Source: Legionella lytica
GTDB lineage: Bacteria; Pseudomonadota; Gammaproteobacteria; Legionellales; Legionellaceae
Reading direction: 5' to 3'
NCBI RefSeq assembly: GCF_023921225.1
Contig: NZ_CP071528.1
Coordinates: forward strand, 62,001-126,000
DNA: 64,000 nt
Part shown: positions 1 to 7,827 of the stretch, piece after piece
How the letters are laid out: each line of letters opens with the position of its first letter
How positions within the stretch are numbered: position 1 is the first letter of the stretch
Notes under the pieces: model-generated
The model's database searches: none
What the model saw: the letters and a program-made list of their open reading frames with translations, nothing else
Told to the model about the DNA's origin: nothing
Position numbers and translations under genes: made by a program

Positions 1-187
1 TGGCCTCATGTAAGATTGCTAGTGCATCCCAATGAGCTTCTGCAAGCTTTGCTAAAGATAATCCCATATGGCCTACATTAAATAAATGTAATAAACGCTC
101 TATAGGATTGATTTTTTTAGGTAGGAGGTCGGTTTGTTGTACTAGTTTACGTACTTCACTCTCTAAATTGTCCATAGTTTCGTCCAT
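1..187 (-). CDS. Partial N-terminus of an acyl-CoA-dehydrogenase-like protein
   Basis: Reading the minus strand from an ATG at 187 (or a second ATG at 175) gives an open frame that runs off the window edge, about 62 residues, beginning MDETMDNLESEV. The fragment is helical, with a stretch containing LFNVGHMGLSLAKLAEAHWD. No catalytic motif is visible. The assignment leans on context: in many proteobacteria a small cluster joins an acyl-CoA-dehydrogenase-like gene with PIG-L deacetylase, NodS-like methyltransferase and family 2 glycosyltransferase genes, and those three lie directly upstream in the same orientation. The start overlaps the end of the glycosyltransferase gene, so it is probably the last or next gene of the same transcript. 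The function call is inference; that a gene starts here is more certain. Confidence 0.45.
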   Translation of the reverse strand, partial: MDETMDNLESEVRKLVQQTDLLPKKINPIERLLHLFNVGHMGLSLAKLAEAHWDALAILHEA

Positions 188-875
188 TGAATGAGGTTAG
201 TTTTTCCGCAAATCCATGAGGGGCACGTCCTTGTTTGCGACCACTTGTAATTACAAAACAATCAGCATGTGATTTTAAATTCAAGCTTAAGGTTTTCATT
301 CTATTCCAGAGATCATGATCTTCCGCTGTAACCAGCGGTTTCCAGCCGCCCGTTCTTAGGTAAACATCGGCGCGTATACCCAGATTGGCACCATGAATAT
401 GAGGGTGGGAATCATCTTCATAAATTATGTATTGATTTTGAAATAATTCTGGAACTTGGGATTCATGTTCGGAATAGGAGTCTACTTTGACAATCCCTGC
501 AAGGGCATGAGTTCCTTGATTTGCCCATAGGATGTGATTGGCGAGCCAATTTTTGGGGACTTCGCAATCAGCATCCGTATTGGCCAACCAACAGGCCTCT
601 AATGAGCCTTGATAACGATTAAGAGCTTCTTCTGTAGCATATCGTCTGGCAAAGCCTACATTACCTTCGCTAATTTCTAAAACAATTCCCTGCGGGCCAA
701 TAATATTTTGGGCTATTTTAAACGTATTATCGCTCGAGGAATCAACGCAACAAATTATATCTGTGTGAATTGATTTAGGGAGTAATTGGGTCGCGTTAAT
801 AATGGAATAAAGGCATCGGGGTAGAAGTTTTTCTTCATTTTTAGCTGGAATGAGAATGCAAATATGTTTAATCAT
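156..875 (-). CDS. Family 2 glycosyltransferase
   Basis: 239 residues. The N-terminus has the GT-A start ICILIPAKNEEKLLPRCLYS, followed by a nucleotide-sugar region with VDSSSDNT (around residue 45) and the metal-binding NTDADCEVP (around residue 100). A later TAEDHDLWNRM segment (around residue 185) matches the ED box expected for the catalytic base in inverting GT2 enzymes. No membrane segment is seen, so a cytosolic or peripheral enzyme is likely. The gene overlaps the methyltransferase upstream by 8 nt and the acyl-CoA-dehydrogenase-like gene downstream by about 30 nt, so translation is probably coupled. The acceptor and donor are unknown. Neighbours suggest a small modification cassette in which a sugar is deacetylated, methylated and transferred; that is inference from gene order. 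Confidence 0.85.
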   Translation of the reverse strand: MIKHICILIPAKNEEKLLPRCLYSIINATQLLPKSIHTDIICCVDSSSDNTFKIAQNIIGPQGIVLEISEGNVGFARRYATEEALNRYQGSLEACWLANTDADCEVPKNWLANHILWANQGTHALAGIVKVDSYSEHESQVPELFQNQYIIYEDDSHPHIHGANLGIRADVYLRTGGWKPLVTAEDHDLWNRMKTLSLNLKSHADCFVITSGRKQGRAPHGFAEKLTSFNGRNYGQFRE

Positions 876-1440
876 TATTTTTTTCCCAATAGTCTAAGCG
901 AAAATCCTTGGTACGCACGCTTCGTTTTAATTGAAAAACGTTTAAGGAACAAATTATAGAATGCACTTCATCTGCACTGAGTATGTGATCTGATGACGTT
1001 CCTAACCAATGAGAAGCGAGAAGATGAAATGAGGAGGTTTTACTGATAAGAATTTTTTTAATAATATTCTCCCATTCCTCTGGGTAAAAATAATACCCAA
1101 TCTCACTTAAAATAAATAAATCCGTATTGGGGTTAGCCACATAATTGCTTAGGGAATCACATTGGATTTTAACATTGGCTAATGCATGGCATCTTTTTTG
1201 GGCTATTGTGGCGGCAGTATGGGAGATATCAATCGCCTCAACAAATTGAGCTATCTGAGCTAGTTTTTCTGTTAAAATACCTATAGAACATCCCGCTTCA
1301 AAAATATAATGAGGGCGTTGATTACGAACAATGTCGCAAATTTTCTCATACCGATTTAATTCGTAAGCGTTTGAAGCAAATCGCCATGGGTCTGGATTAT
1401 TTTGATACATCATTTCGAAAAATTCAGCGTTAATATTCAT
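868..1440 (-). CDS. NodS-like SAM-dependent methyltransferase
   Basis: 190 residues with a class I methyltransferase fold. Motif I is IFEAGCSIGILTEKLA (around residue 46), a glycine-poor variant of the SAM-binding loop, followed by the acidic residue in VEAIDIS. A motif IV-like DLFILSEIGYYF lies around residue 108. The opening MMYQNNPDPWRFASNAYEL is characteristic of NodS/Tam-like methyltransferases that act beside PIG-L deacetylases. In rhizobia NodS N-methylates a deacetylated chitooligosaccharide after a deacetylase has freed the amine; a similar deacetylase-then-methylase order is plausible here but the substrate is not known. The gene overlaps its neighbours by 11 nt upstream and 8 nt downstream, which supports one operon. 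Confidence 0.8.
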   Translation of the reverse strand: MNINAEFFEMMYQNNPDPWRFASNAYELNRYEKICDIVRNQRPHYIFEAGCSIGILTEKLAQIAQFVEAIDISHTAATIAQKRCHALANVKIQCDSLSNYVANPNTDLFILSEIGYYFYPEEWENIIKKILISKTSSFHLLASHWLGTSSDHILSADEVHSIICSLNVFQLKRSVRTKDFRLDYWEKNND

Positions 1441-2116
1441 AAGGAAAATACACCTCGAAAGGGCGTTGAGCCGGGATTAATAGATGAGGAGGTAAAATCG
1501 CTCTACCAGACTCTTCCGCATACTGAGAGGCATAACAACTTAATGCATTTTGTTTTAAATAAAATGATTCATCGCTTAATAAATAGGTTTGGAGGGCAAA
1601 TTTCTCTAAATCTTTAACCGATGAATAATGCCAAGTCCAAAAAAAATAAAAACTTAACTGTGCCTTTTTTTGCTGGGCAATCTTTAAAGCCACACGACCT
1701 ACGGCTTCATGATCCGAATGATAGTCGCCTAGCCATGGAGACAGTATGTGATCTTTTTTATGAATTAATGGTAAAAGTAAATGCTCTAACTCTTCTTCAG
1801 CAAGTGTGACCGAGCTGTCCTTTAATTTCAGGCGTATAATGTTTTTTTTACTCACCCCTAAGAGTTGCAGGGCTTGTTCCTGTTCCTGCTGTCTTATGGT
1901 GCGTATATTGGGGTTTTGCGGACAAGAATTTTCCCCATCAGTAATAGCAATAATTGATACGTCGATATTTTTTTTGCGTAAATCCGCAATTAAGCCTCCT
2001 GCCCCTAATGTTTCATCATCAGGGTGAGGTGTTAAAAGAATTGTTCTTCGTTGGGGGCCATCCCACTGGGGTTTTTGTTCCAAAAACTCAAGCCATTCTT
2101 TCTCTACAGTGATCAT
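1430..2116 (-). CDS. PIG-L family (LmbE-like) N-deacetylase
   Basis: 228 residues from the ATG at 2116, chosen because AAAAGGAA lies just upstream of it; an in-frame ATG at 2191 would add 25 residues and overlap the phosphorylase gene. The zinc site is clear: LLTPHPDDETLGAGG near the N-terminus supplies His, Asp and Asp, and the later YHSDHEAVGRVAL supplies the third metal histidine. PIG-L/LmbE enzymes remove acetyl groups from N-acetylglucosamine-containing substrates such as GlcNAc-PI, GlcNAc-Ins or antibiotic precursors. The adjacent methyltransferase and glycosyltransferase suggest a glycan or glycoconjugate substrate. No signal peptide is seen, so a cytosolic reaction is expected. Confidence 0.88.
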   Translation of the reverse strand: MITVEKEWLEFLEQKPQWDGPQRRTILLTPHPDDETLGAGGLIADLRKKNIDVSIIAITDGENSCPQNPNIRTIRQQEQEQALQLLGVSKKNIIRLKLKDSSVTLAEEELEHLLLPLIHKKDHILSPWLGDYHSDHEAVGRVALKIAQQKKAQLSFYFFWTWHYSSVKDLEKFALQTYLLSDESFYLKQNALSCYASQYAEESGRAILPPHLLIPAQRPFEVYFPYEY

Positions 2117-2181
2117 ATATAATTCCTTTTGAGTAGAAATACTACTTCCTATGAGAATTACGTTCTTTATTTTCTCACTAA

Positions 2182-4593
2182 TCAAATGCACGTACTTGAA
2201 GATATTTCTTGGTAGAAAATGGTAATTTTTTTATTTAGTAACACAGGAAATAACTTACCTTTAATTAAAATTTTTAAATTATTTGTTCTCTGGTTTATTA
2301 ATTTAACGCTACATCCTGTTTGAAATAATTCAATTTCATATAAATTTTGATGATAAACCAGCTTGAACGTTAACCGTTTGATCCAAGAAGGAAGTTGAGG
2401 ATTTAAACTGAAATAATGAGGATAGAAATTAACTCCGCTGATATTCTTTGTTAATAAAGAAATGGTGCCTGCCATTACCCCGAGATGAATTCCTTCTTCG
2501 GTAGTACCTCCTTGAGTATCCTCAATGTCGCTGTTTAAAGCTTCTTGGTATAGTTTTTTGGCTAAAGACATGTTTTTATCTATAAGAATGGAGGCGAGGG
2601 TCATTTTACTTAAGGTGGAACCATGAGAGGTTCGTGATAAATAATAATCGATGGTACGACGGGTAGTCTCATCCGAATACTCGTATCCTAATTGATGAAA
2701 CAGGCGTATTAGTTCTTTTTCCTCCAAAAGATAATAGAGCATCAGGGTATCGGGTTGCTTGGCGATTTGATATTCGTTAGAATTTTTATCTTCTGCTTTA
2801 AGAATTCTGTCTAATCGCTCACACAGCGCGTATTTTTTTTGATAGGTGGCCCAATCAAAGGGTTTGAGATGTTCATAGCCTTCGAATTGACTTAAAACAT
2901 TCTCATGAAACGGAATAAACATATTTTTTATAATGTTTTTCCATCGGTTCGTCTCTGATTCTTTAATACCTAAAAGAGCAACCAAATAGTGATATTGGTT
3001 TTGAGTTAAGATATTTTTTAGTTCAAGAGCCTTTTCTAATACCCAGACAGCCATGATGTTGGTATAGGTGTTATTTTTTAATCCGATTTCATTAGGATCC
3101 ATTCCTTGCTCATGATATTCATCTGGCCCCATCACCCCATGAATTTCGAATTTATTCCGTGAAGGGTTATAAATCGTCATACTATTAATAAACTTGGCTA
3201 TTTCAAGAATGATTTCCGCGCCATATTCGTGTAAAAATTCTTCGTCATTTGTTATTACATAGTAATTCCAAATGTTATAGGCAATCGCCATATTTACATG
3301 CCTTTGGCGAGAGCTTTGATCTGGTCCCCATTTTCCTGATTTAGGATTTAAATGAACTTTCTGTGTTTCTTCCTCACCATTACTAGCGCTTTGCCAAGGA
3401 AACATCGCTCCTTGAAAACCATTTTCATGGGCTAATAGTCGTGCAGAATTTAAACGGTGATAACGGTACATCAGTAGGGAGCGAGCAATTTCTGGAAAAT
3501 TGAAAAAAAAGAAGGGTAAAATAAAGAGTTCATCCCAAAATACATGGCCTCGATAGGCTTCACCATGCAATCCTCGAGCAGGTGCTCCACAATCGACATG
3601 AATGCTGTGCTTTGATAAAGATTGCAGGGTATGAAAAATATGAAAGCGAATCAATTGTTGTATTTGGGGCGCTCCTTCAATTTTCACATCCGCTCTATCC
3701 CATAATGAAGACCAGGCAAGCATATGCTGTTTTAGGAGCTGCTTATAATTGCTATTACAAGTAAGTAGCTTGATTGCATCGTATAAATTTTCCGAAATGC
3801 CACAATCTTTTGAGTGGAAAATACTTATTAATTTGTAAACAGTTATTTTTTGATATGGCTCTAAAATCAGTTCAAATTCTACATGAATATTATGTGTTTC
3901 TTCTTTTATTTGCGTGGAGCAATTCAGTAATTGGTGGTTCTTATATATTTTGGTTGTTATGGCTTCTGAAATTTCAAGATGCGATTGCAGCATCCTTGCT
4001 TGAAGGTAAAGATATTTTTCTTCGCTAATCCCCTTATTGGTTATTTCAAGGTGTTGAGAATTTAATTCCTGGTAGCGAGGAACACCATTATTTATTACTT
4101 CACCATAAAGAGAGGAGCGAATGGTTATTTTTCCAGACCAGTTTTCAGAGGTGATACTGTAGCGAATACCTCCTAAATGGGGATTATGTTGACTTAAAAA
4201 ACGTAAACTATTGATGACAAATATACGTCCTTTCATGTCACGTATTCGGTATGAGCGCTTTAGAAGTCCTTTTTTGAGGTGGAGCATCTCCTTAAAAGAT
4301 AACAGAGTAACATCCGCTATTTCGAACCAATCCTCTTCCTCCACCTTAAATGTTAGGGGTAGCCAATTAGGACAATTAACTAAATCTTCATTAATTAAAT
4401 TTTGATTAGCGATTTGGCTTATATTTCGATTGTATCCCCCGGCTAAATAAGTTCCCGCATAATGAATGGGGTTTTTACTATCTTCAAATGTTCCTCGGGT
4501 AGCCACATAGCCATTCCCTAAAGTAAAAAGAGTTTCCTTCAAGCGAATGGAAGAATCATTAAAACTTCTATAGCTTATTATCCATGGATTCAT
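2182..4593 (-). CDS. Glycoside hydrolase family 65 disaccharide phosphorylase (trehalose/maltose type)
   Basis: 803 residues, the usual length for GH65. An N-terminal beta-sandwich with GNGYVATRGTFED (residues 27-39) precedes the (alpha/alpha)6 barrel. HGEAYRGHVFWDELFILPF (around residue 344) is the phosphate/substrate region. GVMGPDEYHE (Glu near residue 492) carries the general acid. Late SRTSHGSTLS and EGIHLGVMAGT are also family hallmarks. GH65 phosphorylases cleave alpha-glucosides such as trehalose, maltose or kojibiose with phosphate, giving beta-glucose-1-phosphate. The preceding gene encodes a beta-phosphoglucomutase-like HAD domain, which would convert that product to glucose-6-phosphate, fused to trehalose-6-phosphate phosphatase. 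Trehalose is therefore the likeliest substrate, though sequence alone does not settle it. The ATG sits one base after the upstream stop, with AAAGGAAA as ribosome binding site. Confidence 0.88.
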   Translation of the reverse strand: MNPWIISYRSFNDSSIRLKETLFTLGNGYVATRGTFEDSKNPIHYAGTYLAGGYNRNISQIANQNLINEDLVNCPNWLPLTFKVEEEDWFEIADVTLLSFKEMLHLKKGLLKRSYRIRDMKGRIFVINSLRFLSQHNPHLGGIRYSITSENWSGKITIRSSLYGEVINNGVPRYQELNSQHLEITNKGISEEKYLYLQARMLQSHLEISEAITTKIYKNHQLLNCSTQIKEETHNIHVEFELILEPYQKITVYKLISIFHSKDCGISENLYDAIKLLTCNSNYKQLLKQHMLAWSSLWDRADVKIEGAPQIQQLIRFHIFHTLQSLSKHSIHVDCGAPARGLHGEAYRGHVFWDELFILPFFFFNFPEIARSLLMYRYHRLNSARLLAHENGFQGAMFPWQSASNGEEETQKVHLNPKSGKWGPDQSSRQRHVNMAIAYNIWNYYVITNDEEFLHEYGAEIILEIAKFINSMTIYNPSRNKFEIHGVMGPDEYHEQGMDPNEIGLKNNTYTNIMAVWVLEKALELKNILTQNQYHYLVALLGIKESETNRWKNIIKNMFIPFHENVLSQFEGYEHLKPFDWATYQKKYALCERLDRILKAEDKNSNEYQIAKQPDTLMLYYLLEEKELIRLFHQLGYEYSDETTRRTIDYYLSRTSHGSTLSKMTLASILIDKNMSLAKKLYQEALNSDIEDTQGGTTEEGIHLGVMAGTISLLTKNISGVNFYPHYFSLNPQLPSWIKRLTFKLVYHQNLYEIELFQTGCSVKLINQRTNNLKILIKGKLFPVLLNKKITIFYQEISSSTCI

Positions 4594-4594
4594 A

Positions 4595-6097
4595 TTAAAT
4601 TTCCTTTAAGAAAGATAGTTGGGTTAGAAACCTTTGTACTTCTAAAGGTGAATTTAAAAAATAATTTGCTTTAGTATCTGAGGGATTTTGTTCTACTTTA
4701 ATAGTGATCCCTTTCGTTTGAAAAACTTCAAATGCATCCTCATCAGACACATCATCACCAATATATATGGGGATTAAATGAGGATTATTTAATTTAAACT
4801 TTTCTAAAATAGCATTAGATGCAATGCCTTTATTCCATAATATATTGGGTCTGATTTCATATACTTTTTTGCCGTAATGCTTTTTTAATCGGGGGTAATT
4901 TGCTAAAGCCGCATCAATTTGCTTTTCGATTAATTTCACGTTTTCGTTATCTACTAAACGATAATGCACAGAGAGTGAGAAGGTCTTATTTTCAATAAGA
5001 CAGCCAGAAATTTGTTTAAGTTTTTGGGATAGACAGTCGTAGAGTTCACCGATTTCTTCTTTAAACTCGGCGCCCATTTGATAATAAGATTGAGGCCCGA
5101 TGAATTCAAGACCATGATTTCCTGAATAAAAAAGGGTAGAAATCTTAATATGCCCTTTTAAATCATTAAGCTCCCGGCCGCTTATTATCACGGTTAGATA
5201 TTCTTGGGAAAGGCTATTGAGGCAATCGTGCATGGAGGGAGATAAAATCGCCTGTTCAGGTCTCTCTACAATGGGCGTAAGGGTGCCGTCATAATCTAAG
5301 AAAATGATAAATTGATAACAATGTTTCATCAGGCGGTGAATAGAAGGTAGAGCGGTTAATCCGTACATTGGCTGTTTGTGGCGGATTTCAATATTAAAAA
5401 GTTGTTGTGCTTTGGATAGGTCAGGAAGAATGTAATCCGGTTTTAACTCAAGAAATTGAGGATATAGTTTCTTGTTTCTATCGAGTGCGATAACTTTTCC
5501 AAACTGCCCATTTTTAGCAGCTTTTACTCCAGATAGTGCATCTTCAATAACTAAACATTCTTGAGGTGGCAATTTTAATCGCTTTGCCGCTTCAAGAAAA
5601 ATATCAGGCTCTGGTTTTCCTGCAATATTTAATTGTTCCGAAATAATTCCATCTACATATACAGGAAAGAGGTGCTCAATGTTGGCACTTTGCAAAATAG
5701 GAACACAGTTTTTGCTGGAAGATATTAGAGCAATTTGATACTTATGGAGCAAAAGAAACTCAATAAATTGTAGGGTATCAGAAAAATAATCTACCGGTTG
5801 TTTTTTTAATAATTTTTGAAAATATTTATTTTTTTTATCAGACAATTGTCTGATCCATTTTGCTTGATGGTTATACGATGTAATTTTGCGAGAAGTTAAG
5901 AAATTAGAAAGACCTTCATTTCGAGGCATACCATCTAAGTAATAAAAATAATCTTCCTCGGTAAATAGTTTATTTTCGGTAGGATTTAGTTCGAGTAAAA
6001 ACTCATCTAATGTGGTTTTCCAAGCTTCAAAATGAAGAGTAGCTGTCTGCGTAACCACTCCATCCATGTCAAATATTATCCCTTTAATATTATTCAT
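4595..6097 (-). CDS. Fusion of beta-phosphoglucomutase-like HAD domain and trehalose-6-phosphate phosphatase
   Basis: 500 residues from the ATG at 6097, chosen because AAGGAG lies six bases upstream; a further in-frame ATG at 6124 lacks such a site. Residues 1 to about 215 form a HAD phosphatase/mutase: GIIFDMDGVVTQTA (nucleophile DxD), ALISSSKNC, KPEPDIFLEAAK and VIEDALSGVKAAK follow the beta-phosphoglucomutase order. Residues about 265 to 500 are an OtsB-type phosphatase: IIFLDYDGTLTPIVERP, VIISGRELNDL, YSGNHGLEFIGP and IGDDVSDEDAFE. The two halves would dephosphorylate trehalose-6-phosphate and isomerise beta-glucose-1-phosphate. The gene reads straight into the GH65 phosphorylase. Mycobacterial OtsB1-type proteins carry HAD, OtsB and GH65 in one chain in this same order, so the pair looks like a split version of that chain. 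No OtsA synthase is in the window. Confidence 0.88.
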   Translation of the reverse strand: MNNIKGIIFDMDGVVTQTATLHFEAWKTTLDEFLLELNPTENKLFTEEDYFYYLDGMPRNEGLSNFLTSRKITSYNHQAKWIRQLSDKKNKYFQKLLKKQPVDYFSDTLQFIEFLLLHKYQIALISSSKNCVPILQSANIEHLFPVYVDGIISEQLNIAGKPEPDIFLEAAKRLKLPPQECLVIEDALSGVKAAKNGQFGKVIALDRNKKLYPQFLELKPDYILPDLSKAQQLFNIEIRHKQPMYGLTALPSIHRLMKHCYQFIIFLDYDGTLTPIVERPEQAILSPSMHDCLNSLSQEYLTVIISGRELNDLKGHIKISTLFYSGNHGLEFIGPQSYYQMGAEFKEEIGELYDCLSQKLKQISGCLIENKTFSLSVHYRLVDNENVKLIEKQIDAALANYPRLKKHYGKKVYEIRPNILWNKGIASNAILEKFKLNNPHLIPIYIGDDVSDEDAFEVFQTKGITIKVEQNPSDTKANYFLNSPLEVQRFLTQLSFLKEI

Positions 6098-6451
6098 TTG
6101 CACTCCTTGCAAAAAAATGTCCATTAAAAAGACAGGTTATCCATTGAGAATAGCTGTTTTAATTTATATTGCAAAAATTTAATTGGCCAATGTGTCTTTA
6201 ATTAAGCCAATAAAGTGCTGGAAGTCTATAATTACAAACTAAAAGATAATTTTATAACTTATAAGGAAAAACTTTGGATGGAGGTGAATTTTATCTATGA
6301 ACATTTGCGAATATTTAAAAATAGTTTCTTAGGGATCCTACCTATTTTGATCGATGTGCTTATCAATTAAGCACAAATCAATATTTCATACTATAGTTTA
6401 TGAGGACGTTTACCGAGTAGTTAAGGATGTAAATATTACAAGGAGATTTTA
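6098..6451. other. Divergent intergenic region with one hairpin
   Basis: About 350 bp between the minus-strand trehalose operon and a plus-strand secreted protein gene, so it should hold promoters for both. I see an inverted repeat TGTGCTT-7-AAGCACA at 6355-6375, which could be an operator or a weak hairpin. No open frame of note. Confidence 0.4.
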
Positions 6452-6745
6452 ATGAAAAAAACTATTCTAGGTGCGCTATTTACATTATTTATTTCTTCTG
6501 CTTTTGCCGAAAATATAATTAATACCCAAACCAATACATGGAAAAGTATTCCTATAACCGTAGATGAGGACAGTAAAACATACACCACACAAAAAGGATA
6601 TTTAATGCCTGAGGGTAATTACTATTATACGTTTTCTGGCTACCGTTGTCTTATGAATAAGGTGGAAGGAGGTGGTGACGAGCCTTTAGTATTAAAGCCA
6701 GTCAATACGGGTGACAAGGAAATTTATTGCTATAAAGAGAATTAA
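6452..6745 (+). CDS. Small secreted protein of unknown function
   Basis: 97 residues preceded by a good AAGGAG ribosome binding site. A typical signal peptide MKKTILGALFTLFISSAFA ends at an Ala-x-Ala type cleavage site near residue 19, leaving about 78 mature residues with two cysteines (in YRCLMNK and EIYCYKEN) that could form one disulfide in the periplasm. The mature part is polar and beta-rich. I do not recognise a family. A palindromic hairpin follows the stop codon. Confidence 0.65.
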   Translation: MKKTILGALFTLFISSAFAENIINTQTNTWKSIPITVDEDSKTYTTQKGYLMPEGNYYYTFSGYRCLMNKVEGGGDEPLVLKPVNTGDKEIYCYKEN

Positions 6746-6754
6746 TGCAGCTTC

Positions 6755-6786
6755 TGAATGACAGGTTCTTAAGAGCTTGTCATTCA
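6755..6786 (+). terminator. Long palindrome after the small secreted protein gene
   Basis: TGAATGACA at 6755 pairs with TGTCATTCA ending at 6786, with further pairing inside, so nearly all 32 bases fold back. There is no clear T tract, so termination is only probable. Confidence 0.5.
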
Positions 6787-6972
6787 AGATTTAAGAACAA
6801 TCCATTATTCAATTACCCTATGTTTTTATTAGATATTTTCCTGACGTATAGTTGAACTAATCTATTTTTTAAGCGAAAAAGGTTTCGAATCAGTGAAGTA
6901 TTTGGTCTATACTTAGCCATTGTGGGCATAAAAAAGGAAGGATAACTCAATTAATTAATCAAGGAGCAAACC

Positions 6973-7476
6973 ATGAACGAACACAAAGACATGCATATTA
7001 CCACAGAAGTATTTAACACTCCTGAAGCAGCCGAAAAGGCATATCAAGAAGCCATTGATGCTGGATATTCACCTCAAGACATAACGGTTATGATGTCAGA
7101 AGATTCCAGAAAAAAATATTACAATTCGGTTTTAGTGAAAGAAGGCTCTAAGGCATCTGAAGGATTGGCTGTTGGTGGAACAACAGGCGCCGCTTTAGGT
7201 GGAATTGTAGGAGCATTAGCTGCTCTCGGGACAAGTCTTCTTATTCCGGGCTTAGGATTGGTCGTAGCTGGTCCCATTGCTGCTGGACTCGCTGGGGCTG
7301 GAGCAGGGGGGATTACTGGGGGGTTAGTCGGTTCTCTTATTGGTTGGGGAATCTCGGAAGATAAGGCCAAGGTGATTGAAACAGAAATCCAATCGGGTGG
7401 GATTGCTTTAGGGGTTAATGAAACGTTACCCGAGAGTAATTTGACCTCAAAATGGGAAAAATATCGCAATTATTAA
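6973..7476 (+). CDS. YflT-type general stress protein with glycine-zipper membrane domain
   Basis: 167 residues with AAGGAG upstream. The N-terminal half (residues 8-45), ITTEVFNTPEAAEKAYQEAI and then DAGYSPQDITVMMSED, matches the heat-induced stress protein YflT/GsiB-like domain. Residues about 58-125 are a glycine- and alanine-rich stretch with repeated GAALGGIVGALAALG and GLAGAGAGGITGGLVGSLIG, which reads as two or three glycine-zipper membrane hairpins. The C-terminus returns to a polar segment with GGIALGVNETLPESN. Such proteins are usually induced by general stress and sit at the inner membrane; the biochemical role is unknown. A strong hairpin follows the stop, so the gene is probably monocistronic. 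Confidence 0.75.
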   Translation: MNEHKDMHITTEVFNTPEAAEKAYQEAIDAGYSPQDITVMMSEDSRKKYYNSVLVKEGSKASEGLAVGGTTGAALGGIVGALAALGTSLLIPGLGLVVAGPIAAGLAGAGAGGITGGLVGSLIGWGISEDKAKVIETEIQSGGIALGVNETLPESNLTSKWEKYRNY

Positions 7477-7486
7477 TTAATGGAAT

Positions 7487-7515
7487 TGCCAGTTTCTGAT
7501 TGTTAGAAACTGGCA
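7487..7515 (+). terminator. Hairpin after the stress protein gene
   Basis: Perfect 11-bp stem TGCCAGTTTCT / AGAAACTGGCA with a 7-base loop, starting 10 bases after the stop codon. The following bases are not T-rich, so it may terminate weakly or protect the 3' end. Confidence 0.6.
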
Positions 7516-7581
7516 CATAAGCATCATGAATTATCGACGAGGTTAAAAACATAAATCTTACAAGGCAAGGAGGCTCATATC

Positions 7582-7827
7582 ATGACCCATAAGCCAACCC
7601 CCCCATTTCCTCCACAACATATTACCCCCCCTGGAATTGAAGCTAAAATGGATCCTAAGCCACACTATCAGTCTGATTCTTATAAACCCGCTGGAAAATT
7701 AAAAAATAAGGTAGCATTGATAACAGGCGGTGATTCCGGGATAGGTCGTGCAGTTGCTTTACTCTATGCGCGTGAAGGGAGGAAATCTAACTTACGTTTT
7801 CGGCTATTACTAGGAAAGCTCTTTTAG
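7582..7827 (+). pseudogene. Truncated short-chain dehydrogenase/reductase (YghA/YhxC type)
   Basis: The start is intact, with a strong AAGGAGG site. The first 66 residues match the long-N-terminus SDR class: a proline-rich lead, then KLKNKVALITGGDSGIGRAVALLYAREG with the TGGxSGIG dinucleotide-binding loop. After residue 66 (nt 7779) the family sequence stops and 15 unrelated residues lead to a stop at 7827. The active-site Tyr-x-x-x-Lys half of a normal enzyme of about 285 residues is missing, so no dehydrogenase activity is expected. The break lies about 30 bases from the end of the convergent amidotransferase gene, which suggests a deletion that removed the rest of the gene. Confidence 0.8.

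Noticed and set aside
1402..2027. Three short plus-strand frames in the operon at the left edge
   Set aside because: They are shadows of the methyltransferase and PIG-L genes, both of which have clear motifs on the minus strand.
7119..7469. 116-codon minus-strand frame rich in proline and alanine
   Set aside because: It mirrors the glycine-rich membrane part of the YflT-type gene; such antisense frames arise from Gly/Ala codons.
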